Below, one piece after another: positions 1 to 8,181 of a stretch of DNA of 64,000 bases. The stretch comes from Bacillus sp. Cs-700. Lineage in GTDB: Bacteria; Bacillota; Bacilli; Bacillales; Guptibacillaceae. The first letter of the stretch is position 1, and each line of letters starts with the position of its first letter. Both the position numbers and the translations under genes were made by a program. A model generated the notes under the pieces. It did not search any database and had not been told where the DNA came from. It saw only the letters and a program-made list of their open reading frames with translations. The stretch is taken from contig NZ_CP041063.1 of the NCBI RefSeq assembly GCF_011082085.1, positions 806,001-870,000 of the forward strand, read 5' to 3'.

Positions 1-2
1 TC

Positions 3-455
3 TTAAAATGGGTCGAATACGAAAAGTCGATGCCTGAAATTGTGAAGACGCAAACGATGGGGATGGTTCAGGAGCATATCCAAGAAACGTACCAGGAAGA
101 AAGTGAAGAACGAGAAGAATTTGAACAGGCAATGGAAGAATGGTCTCAAAGTCCGAAGCGGGAGTTACAGGAGCGCTTCACAACCGAGCAGGTAGTAGAA
201 GCGACCTCGCAGATTGTGGAACACTCCCCTGACGTTGAATGGAAGCTGAAGCTTGACCACGTATCCGTGAAAGCGATGCTGTCTGACTTCGGCGAATCCA
301 TTCATCTTGCAAAGGTAAATGGTAAGTATGTGCTTGCGATTGAAGCGGATTCGATTACGTTTGAGAAGGGTTTCTCTCCTGTCGAGTTCCATAAGCCTGA
401 TACGCTTCAGGAAGTTGTGGAACGAATTTATAAGAAGAATGAGAATGAATCATAA
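3..455 (+). CDS. Hypothetical protein, 5' end outside window
   Basis: Open frame runs from the window edge (codons L-K-W-V-E-Y-E-K-S before the first internal Met at 30) to a TAA at 453-455, so the gene is truncated on the left and the Met at 30 is probably internal; no Shine-Dalgarno precedes it. The visible ~150 residues have a very acidic helical stretch (many E/Q, about residues 20-60) followed by a compact alpha/beta-looking C-terminal part. I do not recognise the family. It is followed by a rho-independent terminator, so it ends its transcription unit. Confidence 0.6.
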   Translation, partial: LKWVEYEKSMPEIVKTQTMGMVQEHIQETYQEESEEREEFEQAMEEWSQSPKRELQERFTTEQVVEATSQIVEHSPDVEWKLKLDHVSVKAMLSDFGESIHLAKVNGKYVLAIEADSITFEKGFSPVEFHKPDTLQEVVERIYKKNENES

Positions 456-498
456 TAGAAAAAAATAAAAAGGCTACTCGTTTCAATCCTATCTACAT

Positions 499-536
499 TT
501 TGATAACCTCACTACTATTTGATAACCTCACTACTA
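499..536. repeat. Perfect 19-bp tandem direct repeat
   Basis: TTTGATAACCTCACTACTA occurs at 499-517 and again immediately at 518-536 with no mismatch. The second copy supplies the 5' arm of the terminator hairpin at 524-545, so the first copy is a spare 5' arm that could pair with the same 3' arm. Confidence 0.9.
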
Positions 537-550
537 TGTGGGGTTTTTTT
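524..550 (+). terminator. Rho-independent terminator
   Basis: AACCTCAC (524-531) pairs with GTGGGGTT (538-545) with one G-U pair, a 6-nt loop, then a T run to 550. It ends the unknown gene at the left edge. Confidence 0.75.
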
Positions 551-621
551 AATTAAAGAATCGTTTTAAGTTCGATTTTAATGGCTTCTGTAGTAGGATG
601 ATTCGTTTATAAATGACCATT

Positions 622-650
622 TTGGCAATGAGTCCAACCTTTTGTTTTAT
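622..650 (+). promoter_or_regulatory. Possible sigma-A promoter for the aldo/keto reductase
   Basis: TTGGCA (622-627) and TTTTAT (645-650) are 17 bp apart, upstream of the start at 708. The -10 match is only moderate. Confidence 0.35.
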
Positions 651-707
651 CTCCTCTTTATCCGGGTAAAAACCACTATCATTCGAGCAAAAGGTGGTAT
701 TACATTT

Positions 708-1703
708 ATGAAACCCTTTGAACAAGCCTTAAAACATCAAGTAGGATTAGGTACAGCACCACTCGGCAATATGTTTCGAGAAGTGCCAGAGGATGAAGCT
801 CTGAGCACGATACAAGCAGCATGGGACCAGGGCATACGTTATTTTGATACTGCTCCTTTTTATGGAGCAGGACTAGCAGAGATGCGTCTTGGTAACGTGT
901 TGTCAAAGTATAATCGTGATGAGTACGTATTAAGTACGAAAGTTGGCCGTTATGTAACGGATGAAACGGAAGACAAGGAAGGCTTGTTCCAATATGCTCG
1001 CAATAATAAAGTAATTACGGATTATACGGAGGATGCAACAAAGAGATCTATTGAACAAAGCCTTGAACGATTGAAAACGGATCGCTTAGACTTTGTTTTC
1101 GTTCACGACGTTTCCCCAGATTTTCATGGGGATGAGTGGATCGGAAAGTTTGAAGAGGCTCGCAAAGGGGCCTTTCGAGTGTTGACACGACTTCGAGAAG
1201 AAGGCGTTATCAAATCATGGGGGCTTGGTGTCAATACAACAGAGCCAATCGAGATTGCGATGGACCTCGAAGAATTCCGACCTGATGTATGCTTATCAGC
1301 TACACAATACACTTTGCTTCAGCATGACCGAGCGTTACAGCGTATGATGAAAACGGCCGAAGAAAAGAATGTAGCGATTGTCGTTGGTGCACCGTATAAC
1401 TCTGGTGTATTACTAGGCGGTGATCATTACAATTATGCGAAAGCAGATGACGATATTATTGCGAAAGTTAATCAGTTAAACGAAATAAGCAAAAGATATG
1501 ATGTTCCTTTAAAAGCAGCTGCTCTACAATTTTCAACTTCTCACCCTGCTGTGAAATCTGTGATTCCAGGTTCAACACGTCCAGATCGGATAAAAGAAGA
1601 TATTGAAATGATCCAACGCGATATTCCGAAAGCTTTTTGGGATGAATTATTACACAAAGGGTTTATCTCTCCTGATGCCCCTTTACCTACCACGAGCATT
1701 TAA
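708..1703 (+). CDS. Aldo/keto reductase
   Basis: Predicted NAD(P)H-dependent oxidoreductase of the aldo/keto reductase superfamily, cytosolic, resembling the D-threo-aldose dehydrogenase/pyridoxal dehydrogenase branch (substrate not known). Of 331 residues, the catalytic tetrad is visible as D47 and Y52 (in YFDTAPFYG), K78 (STKVGR) and H133 (FVFVHD); the C-terminal phosphate-binding stretch is around SVIPGSTRPDRI. I chose ATG 708, not the ATG at 642, because AAAGGTGG at 689-697 precedes it and the barrel's first strand (VGLGTAPLG) starts a few residues later. Single-gene unit between terminators at 524 and 1717. Confidence 0.9.
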   Translation: MKPFEQALKHQVGLGTAPLGNMFREVPEDEALSTIQAAWDQGIRYFDTAPFYGAGLAEMRLGNVLSKYNRDEYVLSTKVGRYVTDETEDKEGLFQYARNNKVITDYTEDATKRSIEQSLERLKTDRLDFVFVHDVSPDFHGDEWIGKFEEARKGAFRVLTRLREEGVIKSWGLGVNTTEPIEIAMDLEEFRPDVCLSATQYTLLQHDRALQRMMKTAEEKNVAIVVGAPYNSGVLLGGDHYNYAKADDDIIAKVNQLNEISKRYDVPLKAAALQFSTSHPAVKSVIPGSTRPDRIKEDIEMIQRDIPKAFWDELLHKGFISPDAPLPTTSI

Positions 1704-1716
1704 GTATCTTTACTAA

Positions 1717-1754
1717 ACAAAAATGGACTTCTCTACCGGAAGTCCATTTTTGTG
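1717..1754. terminator. Bidirectional terminator
   Basis: Long inverted repeat ACAAAAATGGACTTC / GGAAGTCCATTTTTGT between two convergent genes, with T runs in both directions. Confidence 0.8.
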
Positions 1755-1778
1755 TATATGCTTTACCCTAATAATAAA

Positions 1779-2699
1779 TTACTTCCTCATCCTCTTTCGT
1801 TTATGCCACTTGAAATATACTTTATTTTCGGGATGAATGTTAATTTTTTTGCGTTGATTTAATCCGTACATGCTATAGTCATCTTCTTGAATACTTGAAG
1901 AAATGTGTAATCGACCCTGCCCGTCAAATGCAATTAACCCCTCATCATAGAGTGCGGCGTGGTTTTGACAAAGTAGCACCCCATTAAAAGGATCCAATCG
2001 CTCGTCATTTGAACAATCCTTCCAGGGTTTAGCGTGGCTTGCTTTTATCAATTCAGGAAGTTTAATCGCACAAAGAGCACACTGTTCTTCCCATAACGGA
2101 GCAACTTCATTGCGAAATTTCAACTTTCCCCATTTCATTTTCATTTTTGCTTCTGATTCTATCTCCGTAATAACTGGTATTAATGTATTCCGTTCTGTTC
2201 TTCTAACTTCATCTACTGTTAACTCTAATTGTTCTTCATTGATTCGATAAAAATTAGACTCACTAATTAACTCAAGTAGCTTAATTGTTAGCGCCTCATG
2301 ACAAGGGTATAAATACCCGGGATTTCCACTTGCATCAAGTTGAAATGGTGCATATTTAAGAGGTAATAAAGGTGAAATTTCTTCAAATTTTTCTCTTACA
2401 TTTAGCGGAACGTCCAGTTCATGGTATTCTAGCGCCACTAAATATCCTTTATCGGCTATCGTTTGATGCGATAAAGTTGATGGTTTCGCCTCCTCTTTAC
2501 AGTCACTCTTAGCAAGGCTAACCGCTACAATCTCTCCTTTAACATAGTGGAAAATAGGATCTCCTTTTTTGACTTCTTTCAGCCTCTTCCACGAGTGAGG
2601 TTCTTGGCCACCCCTATCTTCTTTCGGTGACCAGATCACCCCTGCTTCTTTTTCTTCAACATATGTATCTCCTTGCATGACAATAAAACTATTCATCAT
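1779..2699 (-). CDS. HNH endonuclease with EVE/PUA-like N-terminal domain (candidate type IV restriction enzyme)
   Basis: 306-residue protein. Residues ~3-95 (FIVMQGDTYVEE..., WSPK, KEVKKGDPIFHYVKGEIVAV) look like the EVE/PUA-like reader domains found in front of nucleases that attack modified DNA. The C-terminus is an HNH nuclease: C207-x2-C210, H222 (ASHAKPW), N239 (DPFNG), C244 and H247 (LLCQNH), the usual zinc-plus-catalytic pattern. A basic tail (KWHKRKRMRK) ends it. Established for the family: such fusions act as modification-dependent restriction enzymes. Inference: this one defends against phage DNA carrying modified bases. It stands alone, without a methyltransferase neighbour, as expected for type IV. 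GGAGGA sits just upstream; the start may be either of the two adjacent ATGs (2699 or 2696). Confidence 0.8.
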   Translation of the reverse strand: MMNSFIVMQGDTYVEEKEAGVIWSPKEDRGGQEPHSWKRLKEVKKGDPIFHYVKGEIVAVSLAKSDCKEEAKPSTLSHQTIADKGYLVALEYHELDVPLNVREKFEEISPLLPLKYAPFQLDASGNPGYLYPCHEALTIKLLELISESNFYRINEEQLELTVDEVRRTERNTLIPVITEIESEAKMKMKWGKLKFRNEVAPLWEEQCALCAIKLPELIKASHAKPWKDCSNDERLDPFNGVLLCQNHAALYDEGLIAFDGQGRLHISSSIQEDDYSMYGLNQRKKINIHPENKVYFKWHKRKRMRK

Positions 2700-2828
2700 T
2701 CTTCCTCCAACTGTCGTGCTTATTTCTCTAGTTGTTTACACGCTATCCAAGTTAAAGTATATGGGTGATCTGTAAATCATTCAAGTTATTGCGTATCTTA
2801 AATATATGTTTATAGTTCACTACTCCAT

Positions 2829-2857
2829 AAAAAAAAGACCGAGCAGGCTCGATCTTT
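2829..2857 (-). terminator. Rho-independent terminator of the SDR gene
   Basis: On the minus strand AAAAGATCGAGC-CT-GCTCGGTCTTTT followed by a T run; one G-U pair in the stem. Confidence 0.8.
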
Positions 2858-2886
2858 TCCTAACGAACTATAAAAATGAGTCGCTC

Positions 2887-3627
2887 CTATCGCTGCATTG
2901 GTCGAACAACCACTTCATTCACATTCACATAATCAGGTTGCGTTACGGCATACACAACAGCACGGGCAATATCATCCGCTTGAAGAGCTTTCATTGAAGA
3001 AGCTCGATCCTTAAACATGTTAAGCACCTCTTCATCCGTAATATGATGAGTTAGTTCAGTTTCAACGGCACCTGGAGAAATATTCGTGACACGTACACCA
3101 GTTTTTGATAACTCTTTTTCAAGTCCCATTGAAAGGGCTCTTACAGCATATTTTGTAGCACTATACACGGCACTTGAAGCAAATACTTCATGCCCTGCTA
3201 CACTAGAGACATTAATAATATGACCACTCTCTTGTTTTAACATATCAGGAAGCGCTGCATGAATGCCGTATAGCACACCTTTAATATTCACGTCCACCAT
3301 TTGACTCCATTGATCCACCTCATCATTTTTCATAAATGATAGTAGCATCACTCCAGCATTATTGACGACGATGTCAACCTTTCCAAATTGTTGTTTGGCT
3401 TGCTCAACGAGTTGCTCCATATCTTCTTTTTTCGTAACATCCGTTTTCACTACTATGGCTTTTCCATTTGATTGATTCGTGATGAAGCTCGCTAAGTCAG
3501 TCAGTTTTTCTTCACGACGAGCCGCAAGCACAAGACTTGCTCCTTCATTCGCTAGTTGTTTCGCTATCGCCTCACCAATACCACTGCTAGCTCCCGTTAC
3601 TATTGCTACTTTCCCATCAAGTTTCAT
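2887..3627 (-). CDS. Short-chain dehydrogenase/reductase (classical SDR)
   Basis: 246-residue cytosolic NAD(P)-dependent oxidoreductase. Rossmann motif TGASSGIG at residues 11-18, NNAG at 89-92, catalytic S141/142, Y155 and K159 (YSATK), and the PGAVET loop after the active site. An arginine pair after the second strand (AARREE) favours NADP(H). It resembles the family of short-chain alcohol/3-hydroxy-acid dehydrogenases; the substrate cannot be told. Start ATG has GGAGG ten bases upstream. Monocistronic: its own terminator follows and fbp's terminator lies upstream. Confidence 0.9.
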   Translation of the reverse strand: MKLDGKVAIVTGASSGIGEAIAKQLANEGASLVLAARREEKLTDLASFITNQSNGKAIVVKTDVTKKEDMEQLVEQAKQQFGKVDIVVNNAGVMLLSFMKNDEVDQWSQMVDVNIKGVLYGIHAALPDMLKQESGHIINVSSVAGHEVFASSAVYSATKYAVRALSMGLEKELSKTGVRVTNISPGAVETELTHHITDEEVLNMFKDRASSMKALQADDIARAVVYAVTQPDYVNVNEVVVRPMQR

Positions 3628-3779
3628 CGATTGATCGCCTCCGCTTAGTTAAGGTTATTCTTATTGACCATAGCACAACTTCCTAATATATTTGAATGTT
3701 CTGCTCAATTAATATGTAAATGCTTCGTTACTGGTGTAAAAGGAAGCACGATCTACCTCCATAAGAAGTTTCCTGCTTA

Positions 3780-3835
3780 TAAAAAACGAAACTAACCAAC
3801 AAAGCATCGACTTTGTTGGTTAGTTTCGTAAAAAA
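3780..3835 (-). terminator. Strong terminator of fbp
   Basis: Perfect 19-bp stem (3786-3804 with 3811-3829) and a 6-nt loop, flanked by A/T runs on both sides, so it can work in either direction. Confidence 0.9.
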
Positions 3836-3848
3836 GGTACATAAACGG

Positions 3849-5780
3849 CTAATTGATATACCGATATTCCATTAATCGATTTAGAATATGAACTTCTTGC
3901 AAGATTTCTTCACCAATGTTTGTTTCACGAACTTTTTTTCTTTCTAATTCCTTATCCACTAATCGTTTTACTGATAATACATCTGCTCCGTGTAATAAAA
4001 CTTCTTCTTTAGAATTAAATAATTTATGAGCAACAAGCTGCATGCCGTAAGAATTAAATAATAATGTGTATCCGGCAATACCTGTTGTTGATTGATAAGC
4101 TTTCGAAAAACCGCCATCAATGACAATCATCTTGCCATTTGCTTTAATTGGATTTTCTCCATCAATTTCTTTAACAGGGGTGTGTCCATTTATAATATGA
4201 CCTTGATCTGGATTAAGATCAAACTCTGCTAGAATCTGGCGACAGATCTCTTCTTCTTCACGCAAATGATAATAAGGATTTTTTCTTTCTTTATGGCTCT
4301 TCTTATCACTTATAAAATATCTCTCAAACGTTGTCATTTCTCTCTTACCGAACAGAGAAGAATACTCGCCTGTCCACAAATACCATACCATATCCGTCGA
4401 AAGGTCAGCTGTTTCTTCAGGATGTGCGAAAGCATGGCGTAAATAATTCTCAAAAATATCAAGTAACTCGCGACCGGCATACGTTTTATTTTCGATGATC
4501 ATTTTTTCCATATTCCCATTCTCATCGAGAGGAATACACCCATGAATTAACAGATTACCATTGTATCTTAGATAAAGACTGCCTTTTTTCATAAGGAAGT
4601 TCATATGTCTAGCAAGCTTTTCCGAGTGTTGCACTGAAAACAAAAGCTTGTTGATGACTTCCTCTTCCTCCTCTAATAGCTGGTCAGGTTGATCTGGATT
4701 AACGGTTGAAAAACAAGTGTTTTCTAACGGATACGTTTGTCCATGAATCGTAATGGTGTTTTCTTGATAATCAATTTTCTCTAATAAAAGTCTTTCAGAC
4801 ATATTAAAGTAAGATCTTCTCTTAATGATTGGACTCTCGAGTTTAAACTGTATCATCGTGATCGCCTGATGTATTTTCGTGATTTGACATTTTTCATGAC
4901 TCGTTTGTTTCTCATCAGATTCTCTCTTTGGCGCAAAAGCGGGATTATCATCATAATATTTTTCTGCGAGATTCAGTAAGGGTCTAAGATTTATTCCATA
5001 AACATCTTCAATGATTTCCAAATTGTTATATCTAGCACAGATACGAATAATATTAGCAAGACATACTTTAGATCCTGCAAACGCACCAATCCATAAGACA
5101 TCGTGGTTTCCCCATTGAATATCTACCGAATGATAGTGAATAAGGGTATCCATAATTTTATCAGGTTCTGGTCCTCGATCGTAGATATCCCCCACAACGT
5201 GAAGATGATCCACAACTAGTCTTTGAGTCGTATAGGCAAGCCCGGTGATTAGCTTATCAGCTTGGTTCAGAGAGATAATTTGTTGAAGTATTTTATTATA
5301 ATAAGGTTCTTTATTCGTAAGATCAGCCGTTTTATAGAGAAGCTCTTCAATGACATAAACAAACTGAGTAGGTAAAGCTTTACGTAATTTGGATCGTGTA
5401 TATTTCGAAGAGGCATACGAGATGAGCTTTAGCATACGTTCAATCATCACTGTATACCATTCGTATAATTCGTTATCATTACTGAATGAATGTTTAATTA
5501 GGTTGATTTTTTCTTCTGGATAGTAGACGAGCGTGGCAAATTCATTCAACTCATCTTCTGGTAATTCATCTTTAAACAAGTCAGAAATTTTCTCTTTCAC
5601 TTTACCTGAACCATTTCGTAGCACATGTTGAAAGGCTTGGTACTCCCCATGTAAATCACTAACAAAATGCTCCGTTCCTTTTGGTAGATTAAGGATGGCT
5701 TTAAGGTTGATGATTTCAGTGACAACTTTTTCTTCACTATCATATTTTTGGGCAAGTAAATCCAAATGTTTTGTGTTCAA
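3849..5780 (-). CDS. fbp: Fructose-1,6-bisphosphatase, class III
   Basis: Hydrolyses fructose-1,6-bisphosphate to fructose-6-phosphate in gluconeogenesis; cytosolic. At 643 residues it matches the Firmicutes class III type (B. subtilis Fbp is about 670), unrelated to class I. The metallophosphatase motifs are visible: FVSDLHGEY near residue 38, [19 protein letters not shown], and INGHTPV plus [10 protein letters not shown] near the C-terminus. The start is TTG (5780-5778), with AAAGGGG about nine bases upstream; no ATG in frame has a better site. Monocistronic. A 13-bp palindrome lies ~150 bp upstream (see its entry). Confidence 0.95.
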   Translation of the reverse strand: MNTKHLDLLAQKYDSEEKVVTEIINLKAILNLPKGTEHFVSDLHGEYQAFQHVLRNGSGKVKEKISDLFKDELPEDELNEFATLVYYPEEKINLIKHSFSNDNELYEWYTVMIERMLKLISYASSKYTRSKLRKALPTQFVYVIEELLYKTADLTNKEPYYNKILQQIISLNQADKLITGLAYTTQRLVVDHLHVVGDIYDRGPEPDKIMDTLIHYHSVDIQWGNHDVLWIGAFAGSKVCLANIIRICARYNNLEIIEDVYGINLRPLLNLAEKYYDDNPAFAPKRESDEKQTSHEKCQITKIHQAITMIQFKLESPIIKRRSYFNMSERLLLEKIDYQENTITIHGQTYPLENTCFSTVNPDQPDQLLEEEEEVINKLLFSVQHSEKLARHMNFLMKKGSLYLRYNGNLLIHGCIPLDENGNMEKMIIENKTYAGRELLDIFENYLRHAFAHPEETADLSTDMVWYLWTGEYSSLFGKREMTTFERYFISDKKSHKERKNPYYHLREEEEICRQILAEFDLNPDQGHIINGHTPVKEIDGENPIKANGKMIVIDGGFSKAYQSTTGIAGYTLLFNSYGMQLVAHKLFNSKEEVLLHGADVLSVKRLVDKELERKKVRETNIGEEILQEVHILNRLMEYRYIN

Positions 5781-5933
5781 ACTGATGTATCCCCTTTCAA
5801 ATTACTGCAAGGTTTAAGATGAGAACGATTGCAACTAGCCTTACTAGGATTCATTTTTATAAATGTTTCTTTACATTGATAGTAACATATTTTTAAAATA
5901 CTAGAATAGAGAATAAAGCAGCACTCAACTACC

Positions 5934-5946
5934 TCGTATGATACGA
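5934..5946. promoter_or_regulatory. 13-bp perfect palindrome upstream of fbp
   Basis: TCGTAT-G-ATACGA, in the 285-bp gap between fbp and folD, which otherwise holds only the folD terminator and no gene I can see. Operator function is conjecture. Confidence 0.3.
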
Positions 5947-5987
5947 ATGATTACTACACTGAAAGTTTCTCATTTAATGTAAAAGAT

Positions 5988-6052
5988 ACAAAAAAGCAGT
6001 TCCATTTGGAGCGCACGATTACAATGTGCCTCCTCCAATGAAACTACTTTTA
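5988..6052 (-). terminator. Terminator of folD
   Basis: Read on the minus strand, AAAAGTAGTTTCATTGGAG... folds back on ...CTCCAAATGGAACTGC followed by seven Ts. The stem is imperfect but long. Confidence 0.7.
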
Positions 6053-6065
6053 ACTTTACTTCTTT

Positions 6066-6911
6066 TTATTGAACTGTTTTTTCAGCTGCATCAACGGTAT
6101 GTTTTAATAGCATCGCGATTGTAACTGGGCCCACGCCGCCCGGAACAGGTGTAATATAGGACGATTTCTTAGCTGCCGCTTCATATTCCACATCTCCAAC
6201 GTTTCCTTTGTTATATCCAGCATCCAGCACAACAGCTCCATCTTTAACCCAGTCACCTTTAATAAATTCCGGTTTCCCCACTGCAGCAATGACAATATCT
6301 GCTTGCTGCACATGCGAAGCAAGGTTAGTGGTTCTAGAATGACAAGTCGTTACTGTTGCATTCTGATTTAATAAGAGCGCAGATACTGGTTTTCCTAAAA
6401 TCGGGCTGCGGCCGATTACAACAGCGTGCTTTCCTTCAGGGTGAATATCATAATCTTCCATGATTTTCATTATTGCTGCAGGTGTGCATGATGGATAAGT
6501 TCCAAATCCAAGAGCTGTTTGGCCATAGCCAGCACTCGTTACTCCATCAACATCTTTCTCGATCGCAATGGTTTCAAAAGCAAGACGTTCATCAATTTGA
6601 GATGGCACGGGATGTTGAAGCAATATACCATGCACAGAAGCATCCTGGTTTAACTCTTCAATTGTCTGTACGAGCGTTTCAGTTGTGGTGTCTTCAGAGA
6701 GGTGAATTTTTTTAGAGGTAATTCCTACCCGCTCACACGCATTGCCTTTCATTCTTACATAGGTCTCAGAAGATGGGTCATCTCCAACAAGTATCGTCAC
6801 AAGACTTGGCGTCACACCCTTTTCTTTAAGAGATGCGACTCTTGTCTTTAACTCTTCCTTTATGCGATTAGCAACTGCTTTACCGTCTAAAATCTTTGTT
6901 TCGTTTGTCAT
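6066..6911 (-). CDS. folD: Bifunctional methylenetetrahydrofolate dehydrogenase/cyclohydrolase FolD
   Basis: Interconverts 5,10-methylene-, 5,10-methenyl- and 10-formyl-tetrahydrofolate using NADP, feeding purine synthesis. 281 residues, the usual length. Seen: Y51 and K55 of the YVRMK active site, the PVPSQID segment, GRSPILGKP dinucleotide-binding region, and the C-terminal signature PGGVGPVTIAMLL. ATG start is preceded by AGGAGGAG. The upstream ZTP riboswitch ties expression to the purine intermediate ZTP/ZMP, which builds up when 10-formyl-THF runs short. Confidence 0.97.
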   Translation of the reverse strand: MTNETKILDGKAVANRIKEELKTRVASLKEKGVTPSLVTILVGDDPSSETYVRMKGNACERVGITSKKIHLSEDTTTETLVQTIEELNQDASVHGILLQHPVPSQIDERLAFETIAIEKDVDGVTSAGYGQTALGFGTYPSCTPAAIMKIMEDYDIHPEGKHAVVIGRSPILGKPVSALLLNQNATVTTCHSRTTNLASHVQQADIVIAAVGKPEFIKGDWVKDGAVVLDAGYNKGNVGDVEYEAAAKKSSYITPVPGGVGPVTIAMLLKHTVDAAEKTVQ

Positions 6912-6954
6912 ATGAACTCCTCCTGAAAATTGGTAAAGAATGAGCTACCCCATT

Positions 6955-7035
6955 TCTTCGCCCAGACGACCGGCATTGTACGTCACAGCTCCCCTGTGGT
7001 CACTTCCACATTTGTCGCCAGTTACTGCAACGAAT
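6955..7035 (-). promoter_or_regulatory. ZTP (pfl motif) riboswitch in the folD leader
   Basis: On the minus strand the conserved landmarks of the pfl/ZTP aptamer come in order: ACTGGCG (7022-7016), a GTGG/CCAC stem, GGGGAGC (6994-6988), a variable linker, then CCGG...CTGGGC (6973-6960). The pfl motif is known upstream of folD and purine genes. Downstream there is no obvious T-run terminator. GAGCT at about 6941 could pair with AGTTC next to the AGGAGG site, which would fit translational control, but this part is inference. Confidence 0.85.
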
Positions 7036-7048
7036 CTTTTCTACGGAT

Positions 7049-7076
7049 ATAGTAGCATAAAACAGAAACAAACGAA
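7049..7076 (-). promoter_or_regulatory. Extended -10 promoter for folD
   Basis: TTCGTT, 16-bp spacer, TGC-TACTAT (extended -10) on the minus strand; transcription would start about ten bases before the riboswitch. Confidence 0.5.
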
Positions 7077-7289
7077 AGAAAAACGTGACAATAAACTACT
7101 AAAAGTGAACAAATCAATTAAATTATTATTAATCGTTCGTATATGACCTCATCGTTCACCTATAAGGAAAGATGAATTCCTTTCGATTATCCTTATCTAT
7201 TCAGTCCCAAATATATTTTTTTATAGATGCTCTACTCGTTTATTAGAAATGACCTCCATGCACACTAACTCATGTGTATAAGAACATAA

Positions 7290-7325
7290 ATAACCCTTGA
7301 ATAGAAATTCTATTCAAGGGTTTTT
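7290..7325 (-). terminator. Hairpin at the end of the tRNA operon
   Basis: AACCCTTGAATAGA pairs with TCTATTCAAGGGTT (14 bp). The T run is better on the plus strand (TTTTT) than on the minus strand (TTATTTAT), but the only transcript expected to arrive is the minus-strand tRNA operon. Confidence 0.6.
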
Positions 7326-7329
7326 GGTA

Positions 7330-7403
7330 TGCGCCTTAGAGGATTCGAACCTCTGACCCACAGCTTAGAAGGCTGTTGCTCTATCCTACTGAGCTAAAGG
7401 CGC
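7330..7403 (-). tRNA. tRNA-Arg (anticodon TCT)
   Basis: 74-nt cloverleaf with acceptor GCGCCTT/AAGGCGC, D-loop AGCTCAGT, anticodon loop TTCTAAG and T-arm GGTTCGAATCC. CCA is not encoded. Last gene of the seven-tRNA operon. Confidence 0.95.
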
Positions 7404-7500
7404 ATGATATAGAGAAGTGACTCATCTAATCATTAGTATATCATGATTTAAATTATGATGGAAAGTTCGTTCTGACATTCTTCTCAAAAATATGTAATGG

Positions 7501-7571
7501 AGCGGGTGATGGGGATCGAACCCACGACATCAGCTTGGAAGGCTGAGGTTTTACCACTAAACTACACCCGC
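7501..7571 (-). tRNA. tRNA-Gly (anticodon TCC)
   Basis: 71-nt cloverleaf, acceptor GCGGGTG/CACCCGC, anticodon loop CTTCCAA, T-arm GGTTCGATCC. CCA not encoded. A ~97-bp gap separates it from the next tRNA, unlike the tight spacing before it. Confidence 0.95.
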
Positions 7572-7577
7572 AGATGG

Positions 7578-7649
7578 CTGGGCTAGCTGGATTCGAACCA
7601 GCGCATGACGGAATCAAAATCCGTTGCCTTACCGCTTGGCTATAGCCCA
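7578..7649 (-). tRNA. tRNA-Gln (anticodon TTG)
   Basis: 72-nt cloverleaf, acceptor TGGGCTA/TAGCCCA, anticodon loop TTTTGAT, T-arm GGTTCGAATCC. CCA not encoded. Confidence 0.95.
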
Positions 7650-7653
7650 ATCA

Positions 7654-7738
7654 TGGTGGAGGGGGACGGATTCGAACCGCCGAACCCTGAGGGAGCGGAT
7701 TTACAGTCCGCCGCGTTTAGCCACTTCGCTACCCCTCC
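7654..7738 (-). tRNA. tRNA-Tyr (anticodon GTA)
   Basis: Long-variable-arm tRNA, acceptor GGAGGGG/CCCCTCC, anticodon loop CTGTAAA, encoded CCA at 7656-7654. Confidence 0.95.
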
Positions 7739-7755
7739 ATGATGAAATTGAAATA

Positions 7756-7832
7756 TGGTAGCGGCGGAGGGGATCGAACCCCCGACCTCACGGGTATGAA
7801 CCGTACACTCTAGCCAGCTGAGCTACACCGCC
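7756..7832 (-). tRNA. tRNA-Met (anticodon CAT), elongator type
   Basis: 77 nt with encoded CCA; anticodon loop TTCATAC. It lacks the run of three G-C pairs of the initiator anticodon stem, and the acceptor GGCGGTG matches the Bacillus elongator. Confidence 0.92.
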
Positions 7833-7846
7833 ACTTACATTATGTA

Positions 7847-7923
<77 letters not shown>

Positions 7924-7934
7924 AAAGAAATATA

Positions 7935-8019
7935 TGGTGCGGGTGAAGGGACTTGAACCCCCACGTCGTAAGACACTAGATCCTAAGTCTAGCGCGTCTG
8001 CCAATTCCGCCACACCCGC
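7935..8019 (-). tRNA. tRNA-Leu (anticodon TAG)
   Basis: 85 nt with encoded CCA, long variable arm, acceptor GCGGGTG/CACCCGC, anticodon loop CTTAGGA. First gene of the operon. Confidence 0.95.
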
Positions 8020-8046
8020 ATGTGCTGTGCATCAGCGACGTTTAAT

Positions 8047-8076
8047 AATATACCATTAGATCATTTAAAAAGTCAA
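8047..8076 (-). promoter_or_regulatory. Sigma-A promoter of the tRNA operon
   Basis: TTGACT (8076-8071), 18-bp spacer, TGG-TATATT (8052-8047) on the minus strand, about 20 bases before tRNA-Leu. Confidence 0.75.
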
Positions 8077-8118
8077 TCGTTATTCTAAAAAAACATGAAA
8101 AGTTTTTTACACAAACAG

Positions 8119-8132
8119 TGAAAGCGTTGACA
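8119..8132 (+). promoter_or_regulatory. cre box (CcpA site) over the kynU -35 element
   Basis: TGAAAGCGTTGACA fits the consensus TGWNANCGNTNWCA at every defined position and shares its last six bases with the TTGACA -35 hexamer. A site there normally gives carbon catabolite repression. Confidence 0.7.
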
Positions 8133-8155
8133 GGCCCTTATCCCTTTCATACGAT
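8127..8155 (+). promoter_or_regulatory. Sigma-A promoter of kynU
   Basis: Perfect TTGACA (8127-8132), 17-bp spacer, TACGAT (8150-8155). The predicted start near 8162 leaves a leader of only about 20 nt. Confidence 0.8.
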
Positions 8156-8181
8156 TAGTGGTAGAAAAGGAGTTGTTTCTT

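Noticed and set aside
7453-7650. 65-codon open frame across the tRNA genes
   Set aside because: Covers tRNA-Gly and tRNA-Gln; not coding.
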